NCBI GenBank assembly: GCA_001515955.1
Contig: LOES01000167.1
Coordinates: forward strand, 7,898 to 71,897
DNA: 64,000 bases
Direction: 5' to 3'
From: Clostridia bacterium BRH_c25
GTDB lineage: Bacteria; Bacillota_A; Clostridia; Lutisporales; Lutisporaceae
In this document: piece by piece, positions 34,790 to 43,146 of the stretch
Layout of the letters: each line of letters starts with the position of its first letter
How positions within the stretch are numbered: the first letter of the stretch is position 1
Notes under the pieces: model-generated
Told to the model about the DNA's origin: nothing
What the model saw: the letters and a program-made list of their open reading frames with translations, nothing else
Database searches by the model: none
Made by a program: the position numbers and the translations under genes

Positions 34790-34835
34790 ATTGAAACCTC
34801 CTTATGTTTTTAGTATCTTGATAAACCATTTTTAA

Positions 34836-34936
34836 CGGTATACCGGTAGTATAAGTTACATTTATGACTATTTCAACGGTATTCCGTTAAACATATACAA
34901 TATAAACTGCTATTCTTTAATTAACGGAATAACGTT
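34836..34936. promoter_or_regulatory. Three related operators between divergent genes
   Basis: Three inverted repeats with the common plan AACGG-TATW-CCGTT lie in this region: CGGTATACCG at 34836-34845, AACGGTATTCCGTT at 34875-34888 and AACGGAATAACGTT at 34923-34936. They lie 38-40 bases apart. The last sits 13 bases before the XRE start codon at 34950; the first is 46 bases from the start of the minus-strand Spo0E-like gene. This is a classic setting for a repressor controlling itself and the divergent transcript. Confidence 0.6.
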
Positions 34937-34949
34937 TAGGGGTGATAGA

Positions 34950-35192
34950 ATGAATATTTCTCAAGCAGTAGTCAAACGAATAGAAGGTTTATGTATAGAA
35001 CGAAATTTAACAATAAATGCTCTTAGTAATATTTCAGGCGTAACACAATCAACTGTAAATGACATTATAAGCGGTAGGACATATAATGCTGGAATTGCCA
35101 CTATTAAAAAGTTGTGCGATGGTCTTGGAATCAGTGTACGAGATTTTTTTAATTGTGATTTATTTACCAATTTAGAGCAAGAAATAAAGTAA
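34950..35192 (+). CDS. XRE-family regulator in an inverted cassette
   Basis: The product is 80 residues, mostly a helix-turn-helix: residues about 17-40 NLTINALSNISGVTQSTVND, then GRTYNAGIATIKKLCDGLGI, as in Cro/C1 regulators. AGGGGTG precedes the ATG. It is one of only two intact plus-strand genes in the transfer region and lies against a row of minus-strand transfer genes. Three matching operators lie directly upstream, so it probably represses itself and the divergent genes towards virB4. Confidence 0.85.
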   Translation: MNISQAVVKRIEGLCIERNLTINALSNISGVTQSTVNDIISGRTYNAGIATIKKLCDGLGISVRDFFNCDLFTNLEQEIK

Positions 35193-35265
35193 TTTATAAC
35201 CAGCGGCATCCTTTCCTTTTCTTTTTCTATGTGTGATAATGGAATCAAAAAAGGAGGGTCTATTT

Positions 35266-35535
35266 ATGATGTACGCATCCATTTTTATATTTCTTTTAAT
35301 GTTACTGTTAAACTCCATATTTAAAATTGCATCTTTTCTCCGGCTTGGCATACCGCTGCTTTATGCGTTTATTGTACCGATATTCTTTGCTGATTGGCTT
35401 CATAAAAATGAAGCTCTGGCAATGGGTATTTGGTATGTATTGATCGGTCTTGTTGTATTTAGCTGGATTATAAGTATACGCAATAAAATCCGTCGCACTC
35501 GAGAAAAGAAGCAGTATGATATAAACAACGGCTGA
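35266..35535 (+). CDS. Small membrane protein of the inverted cassette
   Basis: The product is 89 residues from the ATG at 35266, placed by GGAGGG eight bases upstream. It has three hydrophobic segments (ASIFIFLLMLLLNSIF; GIPLLYAFIVPIFFADWL; GIWYVLIGLVVFSWIISI) and ends with a basic tail (RNKIRRTREKKQ). I know no function. It follows the XRE gene in the same direction by 73 bases. Its stop lies five bases from the end of the convergent trbL-like gene. Confidence 0.6.
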   Translation: MMYASIFIFLLMLLLNSIFKIASFLRLGIPLLYAFIVPIFFADWLHKNEALAMGIWYVLIGLVVFSWIISIRNKIRRTREKKQYDINNG

Positions 35536-35540
35536 TAGCT

Positions 35541-36380
35541 CTATAATCCCATCATCTCCCGCACTACCCGGTCGGCCATTTTCACTGCGCCAACAAGCAC
35601 GAGCATGTTAAAAATCAGTTCCCCTACATAAGACCATACCATTGTAACTGCACTGGCACTTGTATCCACCACTGGCGGGGATGACGCAAAAACTGAAAAA
35701 ATAACGCAGGCCAGAACGATGATAGCTCCTTCTAGGCATACTGCTGCATAGCCTTTTAGAAAAGACTTACCTATGCTCTGACTTGGCTCTCCTGCAAATG
35801 AGGCTAAAGGGACAGGAGCGATAGCAGTGTAAAGATATAGTTTGAAAAATCTTCCGTACACCGACATAATCATAATGAATGACAGTACAGTGATGAACAA
35901 TCCACCAATCAGTGTCACAGCCCACAGTGGAATACTCTCAAAAAATCCACAGTCTTCTATGGCTTGCGTTATGGTGTCCGGGAGGACAGTCTGAGTGTTC
36001 GTACCAAAACCTGCACTGCTCATGATGGTAGAAATAATCCCCTGCACGATATTAAACAGCGCCATCATCAGTTCTAATCCATAGGTCACAACACCTTTTG
36101 CCAGAGCAAATCGTATGAATAGCTTTAGGGCATGTTCCGGCTTTTTGACTTCTGCGAAACTACCGCATGTCTTGACCACACCAATGACGAAAAACAACAC
36201 CAGCAAAGCTAAACCGATAGCCTGCAATGCGCCATGGATATTCACAATAACACTCCATATGCCACCACCTTTAAATTCCGTGGGGGATTGGGCTACAAGC
36301 AGCCATATCTCAGACAGCTTATCGTTCCATGTTTTTAAAGCATTATTCAAATTGTCAATTACCCAGTTACCGCTTGACAT
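35541..36380 (-). CDS. TrbL/VirB6-like channel protein (CD1112 type)
   Basis: The product is 279 residues with about six membrane helices, for example ALQAIGLALLVLFFVIGVV, FITVLSFIMIMSVYGRFF, and AAVCLEGAIIVLACVIFSVF. The start WVIDNLNNALKTWNDKLSEI and the order of helices match the multispanning TrbL-like protein of Tn1549-type elements. It probably forms part of the inner-membrane channel. The ATG is preceded by AAGGAGG. Confidence 0.8.
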   Translation of the reverse strand: MSSGNWVIDNLNNALKTWNDKLSEIWLLVAQSPTEFKGGGIWSVIVNIHGALQAIGLALLVLFFVIGVVKTCGSFAEVKKPEHALKLFIRFALAKGVVTYGLELMMALFNIVQGIISTIMSSAGFGTNTQTVLPDTITQAIEDCGFFESIPLWAVTLIGGLFITVLSFIMIMSVYGRFFKLYLYTAIAPVPLASFAGEPSQSIGKSFLKGYAAVCLEGAIIVLACVIFSVFASSPPVVDTSASAVTMVWSYVGELIFNMLVLVGAVKMADRVVREMMGL

Positions 36381-36456
36381 AGCAGAATCACCTCCTTGAA
36401 AAAATTTAGGGAACAGGATGTTAGTGACCTGTTCCCCTTAAACGTGAGGTGCTTCA

Positions 36457-36762
36457 TTATCCTGTAATGAGATTTAAAATCTCTTTAGCAAAGGTAATAA
36501 TTACGCCACCTGCAAGGGTCAAAAAACCGTTTGCTCTTTGGGAAGGGTCGTGAGATTTAAGAGAAAGTCCAATCTGCACGATACCAAAGCCCAGCAGAAT
36601 CATTCCTATTGCCCTGATCAATCCAAAAATAAAATCCGACAGATTATTAACAACAGTCAGTGGATCATTGGCCGCATAAACCTGTACAGTAAAAAGGGTA
36701 AACATTATTATCAATACACAGTATAAAGCAAAATTCTTTTTGATTCTTTTAGATATTTTCAT
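36457..36762 (-). CDS. Maff2/VirB2-like small membrane protein
   Basis: The product is 101 residues from the ATG at 36762, nine bases after GGAGG. A signal-like N-terminus (NFALYCVLIIMFTLFTVQVYA) is followed by two membrane helices around FIFGLIRAIGMILLGFGIV and GFLTLAGGVIITFAKEIL. This is the plan of VirB2/TrbC-like pilins and of Maff2 proteins, which stand between virD4 and the trbL-like gene in these elements. It is probably a pilin or channel subunit. Confidence 0.7.
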   Translation of the reverse strand: MKISKRIKKNFALYCVLIIMFTLFTVQVYAANDPLTVVNNLSDFIFGLIRAIGMILLGFGIVQIGLSLKSHDPSQRANGFLTLAGGVIITFAKEILNLITG

Positions 36763-36789
36763 CTGATCATACCTCCACATATTGTTTTT

Positions 36790-38553
36790 TTAGGCTTGCA
36801 TTAAAGTTTCGAGTTCCTCCTCAGCGAGAAGCTCATAATCACTTTCCTCATTTAAAGCTATGTTCTTCCAGTTCACTGCATTTTCTGTATCTCCGTGCCT
36901 GAACGCTTCACTTCCACCATCAACAGTCAGCTTTACATTGGTGTGTCTTAAAATATCAAACTTGTCATCCATTAGCGCCCTTTCTCCCCGGATGAAAAGC
37001 AAAGCATAGCGGTTATCCAACATACGCACCTCATCGGGAGTTAAGAGCTCACGACCGGATTGTTGAAAATTGGTAGAATAGCTACCGTTTCTCCCTTTAC
37101 TAAGTCCGTAAGAATTGGTATCGATAGTCTCCTTGCCTAACAGCTCTGACACATATTTGTGTGTGGATTGCTCATTTCCACCCAGGTACAGAAATTCATC
37201 ACAGTTACCTACGATAGATTCCCAAGTATCTTTAAACAGGGCTTTTAACTGTGCCAGGTTTTGCAAAATGATGGATACTGATATTTCGCGTGAACGCATG
37301 GTGGAAAGCAGCTTGTCAAATTCATCAGGAAGAGCGACATTGGAGAACTCGTCCATTACAAAATGTACATGAACAGGAAGTCGTCCATCATAGACATGGT
37401 CAGCAAGAAAGTAGAGCTGCTGGAATAACTGTGTATAAAGCATTCCAACAATAAAATTAAAGCTGCTGTCATTGTCGGGAATTACTGCAAAAAGTGCCGT
37501 TTTGCATTCCCCTATAGAGGATAATTCCAGCTCATCTGTTGTGGCAATTCCCGCTATGGATGCAAGATTAAACTTCTCCAGACGCACTCCTAAACTAATT
37601 AAGATTGACTTAGCTGTTTTACCTGCAGCCAGCTTGAAGATATTGTATTGTTTGACCGCCAGATGGTCCGGCTCCCTCATTTGTAGCCGTTCAAACAACT
37701 CATCAAGTGGGCTTTGATAGGTCTCATCATCTTCCCGCACTTCGGCAGCTGCTATCATTTCCATAACCATTGGAAAGTTTTGTTCTTCCGGTGGTGCTTC
37801 ATAAAGAAGATAGAGAATGAGCGCTTCCAGCAATGCAGTTTCAGAGCGTTCCCAGAATGGGTCGTTGGTGTTGGAGCCTTTAGGCGTAGTGTTTCGGATT
37901 AGGTTTGTTACCAGCTTTAATACATCCTTGTCATCCTGCAAATATGAAAAAGAGTTGTAGCAATGAGACAGGTGCATATTGATTAAATCCAATACTTTTA
38001 TTTCATAACCCCTGGCTTTTAACAGGTTTCCCGTATCCCGTAGAATTTCACCCTTCGGGTCGAGGACGACAAAAGAGGTATTTGCCTGCATAACGTTAGG
38101 TTTTGCGTAAAAGCGAGTCTTACCTGAACCGGAGCCTCCCACCACCAGTACATTCAGATTTCGTTTATGCTTTCTTCCGTCCAGTCCTATACGGACATTT
38201 TGGGTAAGAATTTTATTTTTCTTTAAATCCTTATCCCTGTATTTCCGGTTGACAGCAGTCGCGCTGCCCCAGCTTGCACTGCCATGTTCCTCCCTCCGCC
38301 GGTAATTACGTTTGGTAGAAAGATAAACCCCAATTCCCATACCATAAGCAATGATAAACAGCATAATGCATTTGGGTGTATCATCTACCCATCGGATGTC
38401 AAACGGATTGTTAATCGCCTTTGTGAGATTGGCAAGAATCTCGGGAAGTCCACCGGATAGGGATGGTGCGGTTAGAAGAGCCGCCCACACTACAGGAATT
38501 AAAAAAACCGCATAGAGTATATAATCACTCTGTGCGGTTCTATCGCGCCTCAT
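36790..38553 (-). CDS. virD4: VirD4-like coupling protein (CD1115 type)
   Basis: The product is 587 residues from the ATG at 38553, which overlaps the upstream small gene by 14 bases and has AAGGAAG before it. Two N-terminal membrane helices are followed by Walker A LVVGGSGSGKTRFYAKPNV at about residue 141, then SFVVLDPKGEILRDTGNLL. The C-terminal part contains VHFVMDEFSNVALPDEFDKL and a TraG-like end. VirD4 proteins bind the relaxase-DNA complex and hand it to the channel. Confidence 0.92.
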   Translation of the reverse strand: MRRDRTAQSDYILYAVFLIPVVWAALLTAPSLSGGLPEILANLTKAINNPFDIRWVDDTPKCIMLFIIAYGMGIGVYLSTKRNYRRREEHGSASWGSATAVNRKYRDKDLKKNKILTQNVRIGLDGRKHKRNLNVLVVGGSGSGKTRFYAKPNVMQANTSFVVLDPKGEILRDTGNLLKARGYEIKVLDLINMHLSHCYNSFSYLQDDKDVLKLVTNLIRNTTPKGSNTNDPFWERSETALLEALILYLLYEAPPEEQNFPMVMEMIAAAEVREDDETYQSPLDELFERLQMREPDHLAVKQYNIFKLAAGKTAKSILISLGVRLEKFNLASIAGIATTDELELSSIGECKTALFAVIPDNDSSFNFIVGMLYTQLFQQLYFLADHVYDGRLPVHVHFVMDEFSNVALPDEFDKLLSTMRSREISVSIILQNLAQLKALFKDTWESIVGNCDEFLYLGGNEQSTHKYVSELLGKETIDTNSYGLSKGRNGSYSTNFQQSGRELLTPDEVRMLDNRYALLFIRGERALMDDKFDILRHTNVKLTVDGGSEAFRHGDTENAVNWKNIALNEESDYELLAEEELETLMQA

Positions 38554-38731
38554 CCTGCTTCCTTCTTTTGTGTTTTTTTGTTGGGGCATCAATGGTTTTT
38601 AATAACAGTTCGTCTACAGCGTCGGTGGGTCGTTCATCCTTAATCAAGTCATTTCTAAGCTCATTCAAAGCATTTACCACAACGCCGTATTCATAATCGT
38701 CCAGGGTAAGCACCCTTTCTTCTTCCTTCAT
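38540..38731 (-). CDS. Small ICE protein
   Basis: The product is 63 residues from the ATG at 38731, six bases after GGAGGAG. It is charged and helical (LDDYEYGVVVNALNELRND) with a basic end (KKHKRRKQDEAR). Short proteins of this type are regularly encoded before virD4 in Tn1549-like elements; no function is known. It overlaps virD4 by 14 bases, so the two are coupled. Confidence 0.65.
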   Translation of the reverse strand: MKEEERVLTLDDYEYGVVVNALNELRNDLIKDERPTDAVDELLLKTIDAPTKKHKRRKQDEAR

Positions 38732-38743
38732 GGACATCTCCTC

Positions 38744-39640
38744 CTAACGTTGCGGCTCCTGTACTTTTTGTTGTCTTTGCTGCTCTAGCATGCGCTTCAT
38801 CCTATTGGTAATTTCACCGGCAGCATCCCTTATGACAGAAAGCTCCGAACGGATCTGCTGTGCTTCCAATCCCTCCAGCATTTGAGGTGCTTGCTCAAAA
38901 CGATAACCGTTTGTATCGACACCATATTGCTTACAAAGCATATATGATACACAATAGGCATGAAAAACAAAGTCGGAACGGCTGTAGTTCCCATTGCCCT
39001 TATCCATTTCCGCATGAGCAAGTTCTTGTGAAAGAGAACGGAAAATATTATCCGCATCCATACCTCTACGAATTTGTATCTCTCTTGTTTTCGGCTGGTA
39101 TAGAGCATTTATACCTTCTGACATTGCATCACTGATACGGATTGGCACAGGAACATGATCCATTAGTGCTTTTATACGGGTACGTTCATCGGGATATGTG
39201 GGAGTTTCACGTTTACGACTTCCTGTCTGAGAGATATCAAACATCTTTTTGGGGTTATAACTGATACCAACACTACCGTCGTCACGCTGGTATTCATCAC
39301 CGGGCTCCAAAATGTAGAAGCCGCTTTCCTTTTTGCGAATGTATACACCTTGCTCCTTCCATGTGTCAAAGTCTGCAATGCGCGTAGCATCCGGCTTTTG
39401 TGCAAGGATTAAAAGGGCATTGGCTACACTATACCGGTCAAAACGACTTTGTATATCTAAATATTTCTGAAATGCAGTGCCGTCCTCCGCTACGGTTTGT
39501 GCCGTATCATCAATAAGTGAGTATACCATTTCACGCTGCTCCTGCTTTTGCTGTTTCCATGCCTCTTTGTCAAAAGACTGACCGTTTTGGGGAGCAGGCT
39601 GTTCATTTTCCTGTCGGAAAAGATCATCGAAACTACTCAT
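38744..39640 (-). CDS. ArdC-like protein with a zincin-like domain
   Basis: The product is 298 residues. Residues about 35-130 carry the ArdC N-terminal-like ssDNA-binding plan (DRYSVANALLILAQKPDATR, then DFDTWKEQGVYIRKKESGFY). The second half has SQELAHAEMDKG at about residues 205-216, an HExxH-like metal site in altered form (HAEMD). ArdC proteins protect incoming ssDNA from restriction. Here the gene lies between pcfB and virD4, as in related elements. Confidence 0.65.
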   Translation of the reverse strand: MSSFDDLFRQENEQPAPQNGQSFDKEAWKQQKQEQREMVYSLIDDTAQTVAEDGTAFQKYLDIQSRFDRYSVANALLILAQKPDATRIADFDTWKEQGVYIRKKESGFYILEPGDEYQRDDGSVGISYNPKKMFDISQTGSRKRETPTYPDERTRIKALMDHVPVPIRISDAMSEGINALYQPKTREIQIRRGMDADNIFRSLSQELAHAEMDKGNGNYSRSDFVFHAYCVSYMLCKQYGVDTNGYRFEQAPQMLEGLEAQQIRSELSVIRDAAGEITNRMKRMLEQQRQQKVQEPQR

Positions 39641-39646
39641 TTTAGC

Positions 39647-40447
39647 TTACCTCGCTTTCGATTTTGTTTTTTTAGATTTAGATTGCTGTCCGTTTTGCTT
39701 AAGGTCCTGCTTTGTGACTTTGGGAAGTCCTTTAGCCGGCTCACGCTTGGGTTCCGCTTGTTCCTTCTGAGCAGCCTTAATTTCCCGTAGCTCTTCACGG
39801 ACGGATTTTTTAGGCGACTCAATAGTACCCTCGGCGGCTTTCACGCTGTGCTCTAAGATAGGCTCGGACGGACGGGATTTCTCCATCGTTGCCGTCGTGG
39901 GGTTTGGGTTATCAATCGGTGGCGCAGTAGGCTCCGGTTGGTCAGGCTTTGCCATTAGTTCGTCAAGAAAATCATCTGCACTTTTCTCGGCAGGGGTTTC
40001 TTTGATAGCAGGCTCTTTATTTGATTCTTTTGCAGCTTTAGATTTTTCGATTTCACTTTTAATGCTTGCTGTGTCCACCGTAGCCAGCTTGAAGCGTTCC
40101 ACAATACGGTTGATTTTGGCGGCATCTTCTGCTCGCACCATAATATCACACATCCCATCCATGTTCTTTTTATCCCGAAGGGCGCAGTATAGAACGCCAT
40201 AGTGCTTGGCTTCCTGCGTGAATTTCTTCAAATCTTCGTTTCGTACCGCAAATACTTTCAGTTCCTTGCCACTTCGCAAAAGCCCTTCTAAACGAGTCTT
40301 ACCTCTGGTCTTTTTCTGATCTTTCAACACTGCATACAGGTAGGTAGCAAGATTTTTTGCTCCCTCTCCTGAAATTTTAGCCATCACTTCAATCCCTTTT
40401 AGACTCATGTTGACCATTTGATCCGCTGCGTCGGCTCCGTTGTTCAT
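39647..40447 (-). CDS. pcfB: PcfB-like relaxosome protein (DUF3801)
   Basis: The product is 266 residues. The start DQMVNMSLKGIEVMAKISGE and AKNLATYLYAVLKDQKKTRG are the PcfB family core. PcfB of pCF10 brings the relaxase to the coupling protein. The C-terminal half (from about residue 140) is a Lys/Glu/Pro-rich low-complexity tail. The gene starts inside the end of the relaxase gene (59-base overlap) and has GGAGGAG upstream, so the two are translationally linked. Confidence 0.85.
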   Translation of the reverse strand: MNNGADAADQMVNMSLKGIEVMAKISGEGAKNLATYLYAVLKDQKKTRGKTRLEGLLRSGKELKVFAVRNEDLKKFTQEAKHYGVLYCALRDKKNMDGMCDIMVRAEDAAKINRIVERFKLATVDTASIKSEIEKSKAAKESNKEPAIKETPAEKSADDFLDELMAKPDQPEPTAPPIDNPNPTTATMEKSRPSEPILEHSVKAAEGTIESPKKSVREELREIKAAQKEQAEPKREPAKGLPKVTKQDLKQNGQQSKSKKTKSKAR

Positions 40448-41795
40448 ATGCCTTCTCCTCCTTTCTTTGATGAATTTCCTCCTGCTGGACTTGAAGCAGT
40501 TTCTGCTTCATTCCTTCAGAACGTGACAGGATACCTGTACATAGTTTCACCTCCTTTCGAAGTAGGGTCAGCTTCTTTGAGAGACTGGTAATTTGCGTCT
40601 TGTATGCCAACGTCTGTTCATCGTCCCTGCACCGTCGCAATCGGTTGTAAAGAGATTTGCGATCATTGACAAGAGCTGCCATTTCCTGCTCCAGTCCATT
40701 CTGATAGGAAAGAAGCTGTTCCTTGTTTTCAATATGATGAATACATAGGAGATTCATTTGAGCGTTTAGTTCGTCCATGTGTCGGAGATCTTCACGCAAT
40801 AAAAAATGCGTCCGTTTATTGGACACACGTTGTTTTGGTAATATCCCCATCTTGTAAAGATAGTGGAAATATAGAGCTTGCAAACCTTTGAGTTTTCTCT
40901 TAGTTTTCAGATTTATATTACCCCGTATGGTATACCGCTTTCGCTTTGGCTCTGATAATATTTGAGGACGCTTGGGCACTTGATTTTGAAGAATACGTTG
41001 CTTAATAGCTTCCTCAGTGTAATCATCCCCAATGGTTTTCAACCGGACAAACCGTTCCTTTCCCTGCGGGCGCACAGCCATATGCTTTACACCCGTCTTA
41101 ACCTCATACCCCTGTTTACGGAGATTGGAGATAAATTGTGTAAAGGTCATGGCCTCAGCAATCGCTTTGTCCAAGTCTTCACGGATGAGACCTCGCCAGG
41201 TAGGTTTGCCTTCCTGTTCGGCTTTCCACTCAGCATAGTGTCTTGATTTCCCCCGTTGAGGATTTTCTATGACTGACAAGGAATATTCACGGCACAGTTG
41301 GTCAGATGTTTTGCGTAGAAGAGAATAGGTGGATTTATTATCGTAATACCTTTTACCATCCATAAAAGATACGGAGTTTAGAACAAAATGATTATGAAGA
41401 TGATTCTTATCAAGGTGAGTGGATACAATAACCTCAAATCGTTCACTCCAAAGCTTCTGTGCCAGCTTTACACCAATGGCATGAGCAGTTTCCGGATTAG
41501 CTTCTCCCGGAGCAAAGGATTGGTAGGCATGAAATGCAAGGATGCCATCTGTTTTTTGGAATTGCAGCTTTGTTTTTGACATCTGCTCACAGGCAGTAGT
41601 CGGATCGCAGTTGATACCAGTGACATAAAACTGTTTTTCCGTTTTCTCTTCCTGTACAGTATATTTCAGCACATCTTTCAAGCCTTGAAAATCGGAGGTT
41701 GAGAAACTGTGGTTTTCTGTTTTATCGGGATTTGTGGCATACTCGATTACTCGGTCAAGCCGGTCTTTTATATCCCATATTGCAGTAGTGGCCAT
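40389..41795 (-). CDS. MOBP-type relaxase
   Basis: The product is 468 residues. The N-terminal domain has the relaxase metal motif HLDKNHLHNHFVLN at about residues 125-138 (H-x-x-x-H-x-H) and upstream the start ATTAIWDIKDRLDRVIEYA, with Tyr at about residue 19 in the place of the nicking tyrosine. The C-terminal 200 residues are long helices that may reach partner proteins. It nicks the element at oriT and leads the strand into the recipient. It stands in the usual order mobC - small gene - relaxase - pcfB. Confidence 0.92.
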   Translation of the reverse strand: MATTAIWDIKDRLDRVIEYATNPDKTENHSFSTSDFQGLKDVLKYTVQEEKTEKQFYVTGINCDPTTACEQMSKTKLQFQKTDGILAFHAYQSFAPGEANPETAHAIGVKLAQKLWSERFEVIVSTHLDKNHLHNHFVLNSVSFMDGKRYYDNKSTYSLLRKTSDQLCREYSLSVIENPQRGKSRHYAEWKAEQEGKPTWRGLIREDLDKAIAEAMTFTQFISNLRKQGYEVKTGVKHMAVRPQGKERFVRLKTIGDDYTEEAIKQRILQNQVPKRPQILSEPKRKRYTIRGNINLKTKRKLKGLQALYFHYLYKMGILPKQRVSNKRTHFLLREDLRHMDELNAQMNLLCIHHIENKEQLLSYQNGLEQEMAALVNDRKSLYNRLRRCRDDEQTLAYKTQITSLSKKLTLLRKEVKLCTGILSRSEGMKQKLLQVQQEEIHQRKEEKAYEQRSRRSGSNGQHESKRD

Positions 41796-41798
41796 AGG

Positions 41799-42152
41799 TC
41801 ATTGCACCGAATCATTGGTCTTTGCTACAGGTATAAATGGATAATCACCAGTAATGTCTTGAGGATCACATATCCTTGCAACAACATCATGCAGATATGC
41901 ACGTAGATTGACCTGATAGCGATCAGCAACCAGCTTCATAGGGTTTTGGAATTTCAGTAGACAGTCTATATCCTTTTCATAATACCTATGAATATTTATC
42001 ATGTAGTACGCTACACGTTTTGTGGCAGCGATTTCAGCAGCTTTGTCGAATATACTTTGTTTATCCAGTTTCATAACCGCAGCTTTGTAATCCGCAAAGT
42101 TTTTTTCAATTCGCTCTATCAGCTTTTTTTGCTTTTCAATGATTCTATCCAT
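41799..42152 (-). CDS. Small conserved ICE protein between mobC and the relaxase
   Basis: The product is 117 residues from the ATG at 42152, where GGAGAGG lies upstream; longer starts would run into mobC. It is helical (IIEKQKKLIERIEKNFADYK) and contains AATKRVAYYMINIHRYYEKD. I do not recognise a named family, but its place inside the relaxosome genes suggests a role in DNA processing. It overlaps mobC by eight bases and ends three bases before the relaxase start. Confidence 0.6.
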   Translation of the reverse strand: MDRIIEKQKKLIERIEKNFADYKAAVMKLDKQSIFDKAAEIAATKRVAYYMINIHRYYEKDIDCLLKFQNPMKLVADRYQVNLRAYLHDVVARICDPQDITGDYPFIPVAKTNDSVQ

Positions 42153-42483
42153 TCTCACTTCTCCTCTCCGGCGACGTAACAGTAGTTTGTATATCCAACA
42201 CAGCTTTCCTAAGCCTATTAGCCTCATACTGATATACTGTCCTGTCTATGTGACCTGTAGCATTTACCTTTGCTGCGATTTGATTTAGATTGTTGCCTAT
42301 GGCATGAAGTTCTTTCATCATTGAATAATAGTCCGGCGGTGGAATTTCTTTAGGTACATAGCCGTTTATAAGGGTACGAAGATAGGTTTCTTGGGATAAC
42401 CCTGCTTTCTTTGCACTGGTTTGAAGTTTGGTCCTTTCTTCTTTATTCAGCCACACCTGGACACGAATACTACGTTTTCTCAT
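42145..42483 (-). CDS. mobC: MobC-like relaxosome protein
   Basis: The product is 112 residues from the ATG at 42483 (AAAGGAG upstream). The first half is a ribbon-helix-helix-type DNA-binding domain, IRVQVWLNKEERTKLQTSAK then GLSQETYLRTLINGYVP. The second half, MMKELHAIGNNLNQIAAKVN, is the MobC family signature. MobC opens the DNA around oriT so that the relaxase can nick. The oriT candidate lies directly upstream. Confidence 0.88.
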   Translation of the reverse strand: MRKRSIRVQVWLNKEERTKLQTSAKKAGLSQETYLRTLINGYVPKEIPPPDYYSMMKELHAIGNNLNQIAAKVNATGHIDRTVYQYEANRLRKAVLDIQTTVTSPERRSENG

Positions 42484-42639
42484 CACTCCAGCTCCTTTCT
42501 GTTGAATTCTTATTGTCTTCACTTCTGTATTCACTGTTAATCTGGAAGAGACACATAAAAGTAACACCAATAGTTCCACCTATCAATATACATATGAAAA
42601 ACAATCCTATGATTATCACCACACTTTCGATAGTACTTT

Positions 42640-42735
42640 TTCGGGGGTATTAGGGGGTATCCCCTTAACAAGCGAATTTGGGAGACCAAATTCAGTGCTT
42701 GCTACAACATAAGACACTGGTCTTATGTTGATACT
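42640..42735. other. Candidate origin of transfer (oriT)
   Basis: The gene-free stretch upstream of mobC (42484-42776) holds three hairpins in a row: AGGGG-GTAT-CCCCT (42652-42665), GAATTTGG-GAGA-CCAAATTC (42674-42693) and an 11-base stem with four-base loop (42705-42730, CAACATAAGAC and its complement). The closely spaced perfect inverted repeats next to mobC and the relaxase are the usual form of MOBP origins. The exact nick site cannot be named by eye. The last hairpin could also be a terminator for the pcfM-like gene. Confidence 0.6.
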
Positions 42736-42776
42736 TACAGTTGGATTCAGATATCACATGCCGAAAAAAGCATCTG

Positions 42777-42995
42777 TCATCGCTCATGTTCATGTCGCTT
42801 TTGTTTCCGGCACTGCACATCCATCTCTTTTTCGAGTGATGTAAATTCCACCCCGGTGAAGTACTCGGCATCAATGATATACTCCTGATTGTTATATGCT
42901 TGTCGAACCATTTCCTCTGCCTGGTGTGCATTTTCGGCTTGAATTTCTACTGTCATGCAAAGTGTTTCATTGATTTCCACTTGATAGGTTTTCAT
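42777..42995 (-). CDS. DpnD/PcfM family protein
   Basis: The product is 72 residues. TYQVEINETLCMTVEIQAEN followed by AEEMVRQAYNNQEYIIDAEY is the DpnD/PcfM pattern, a short alpha-beta domain found in conjugative plasmids and ICEs. Its role is unknown. The ATG is preceded by AAGGAAGG. It lies on the other side of the oriT candidate from mobC. The shadow frame at 42692-42931 is rejected. Confidence 0.75.
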   Translation of the reverse strand: MKTYQVEINETLCMTVEIQAENAHQAEEMVRQAYNNQEYIIDAEYFTGVEFTSLEKEMDVQCRKQKRHEHER

Positions 42996-43146
42996 TGTGG
43001 CAACCTTCCTTTCTTGATTTTTTGCAAAGAAAAAAGACGCTGATTTTTCAACGCCTTATCTCTAATGGTTCTTTTACTTTTCACACCTACTATTTTGCTG
43101 CATTTAAAAAATACAAATAAACTCAAAATTTTAATAAAATAGAGTT

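Noticed and set aside
42692..42931. A minus-strand open frame of 79 codons across the oriT candidate.
   Set aside because: The DpnD/PcfM frame at 42777-42995 is the conserved one; this frame is a shadow.
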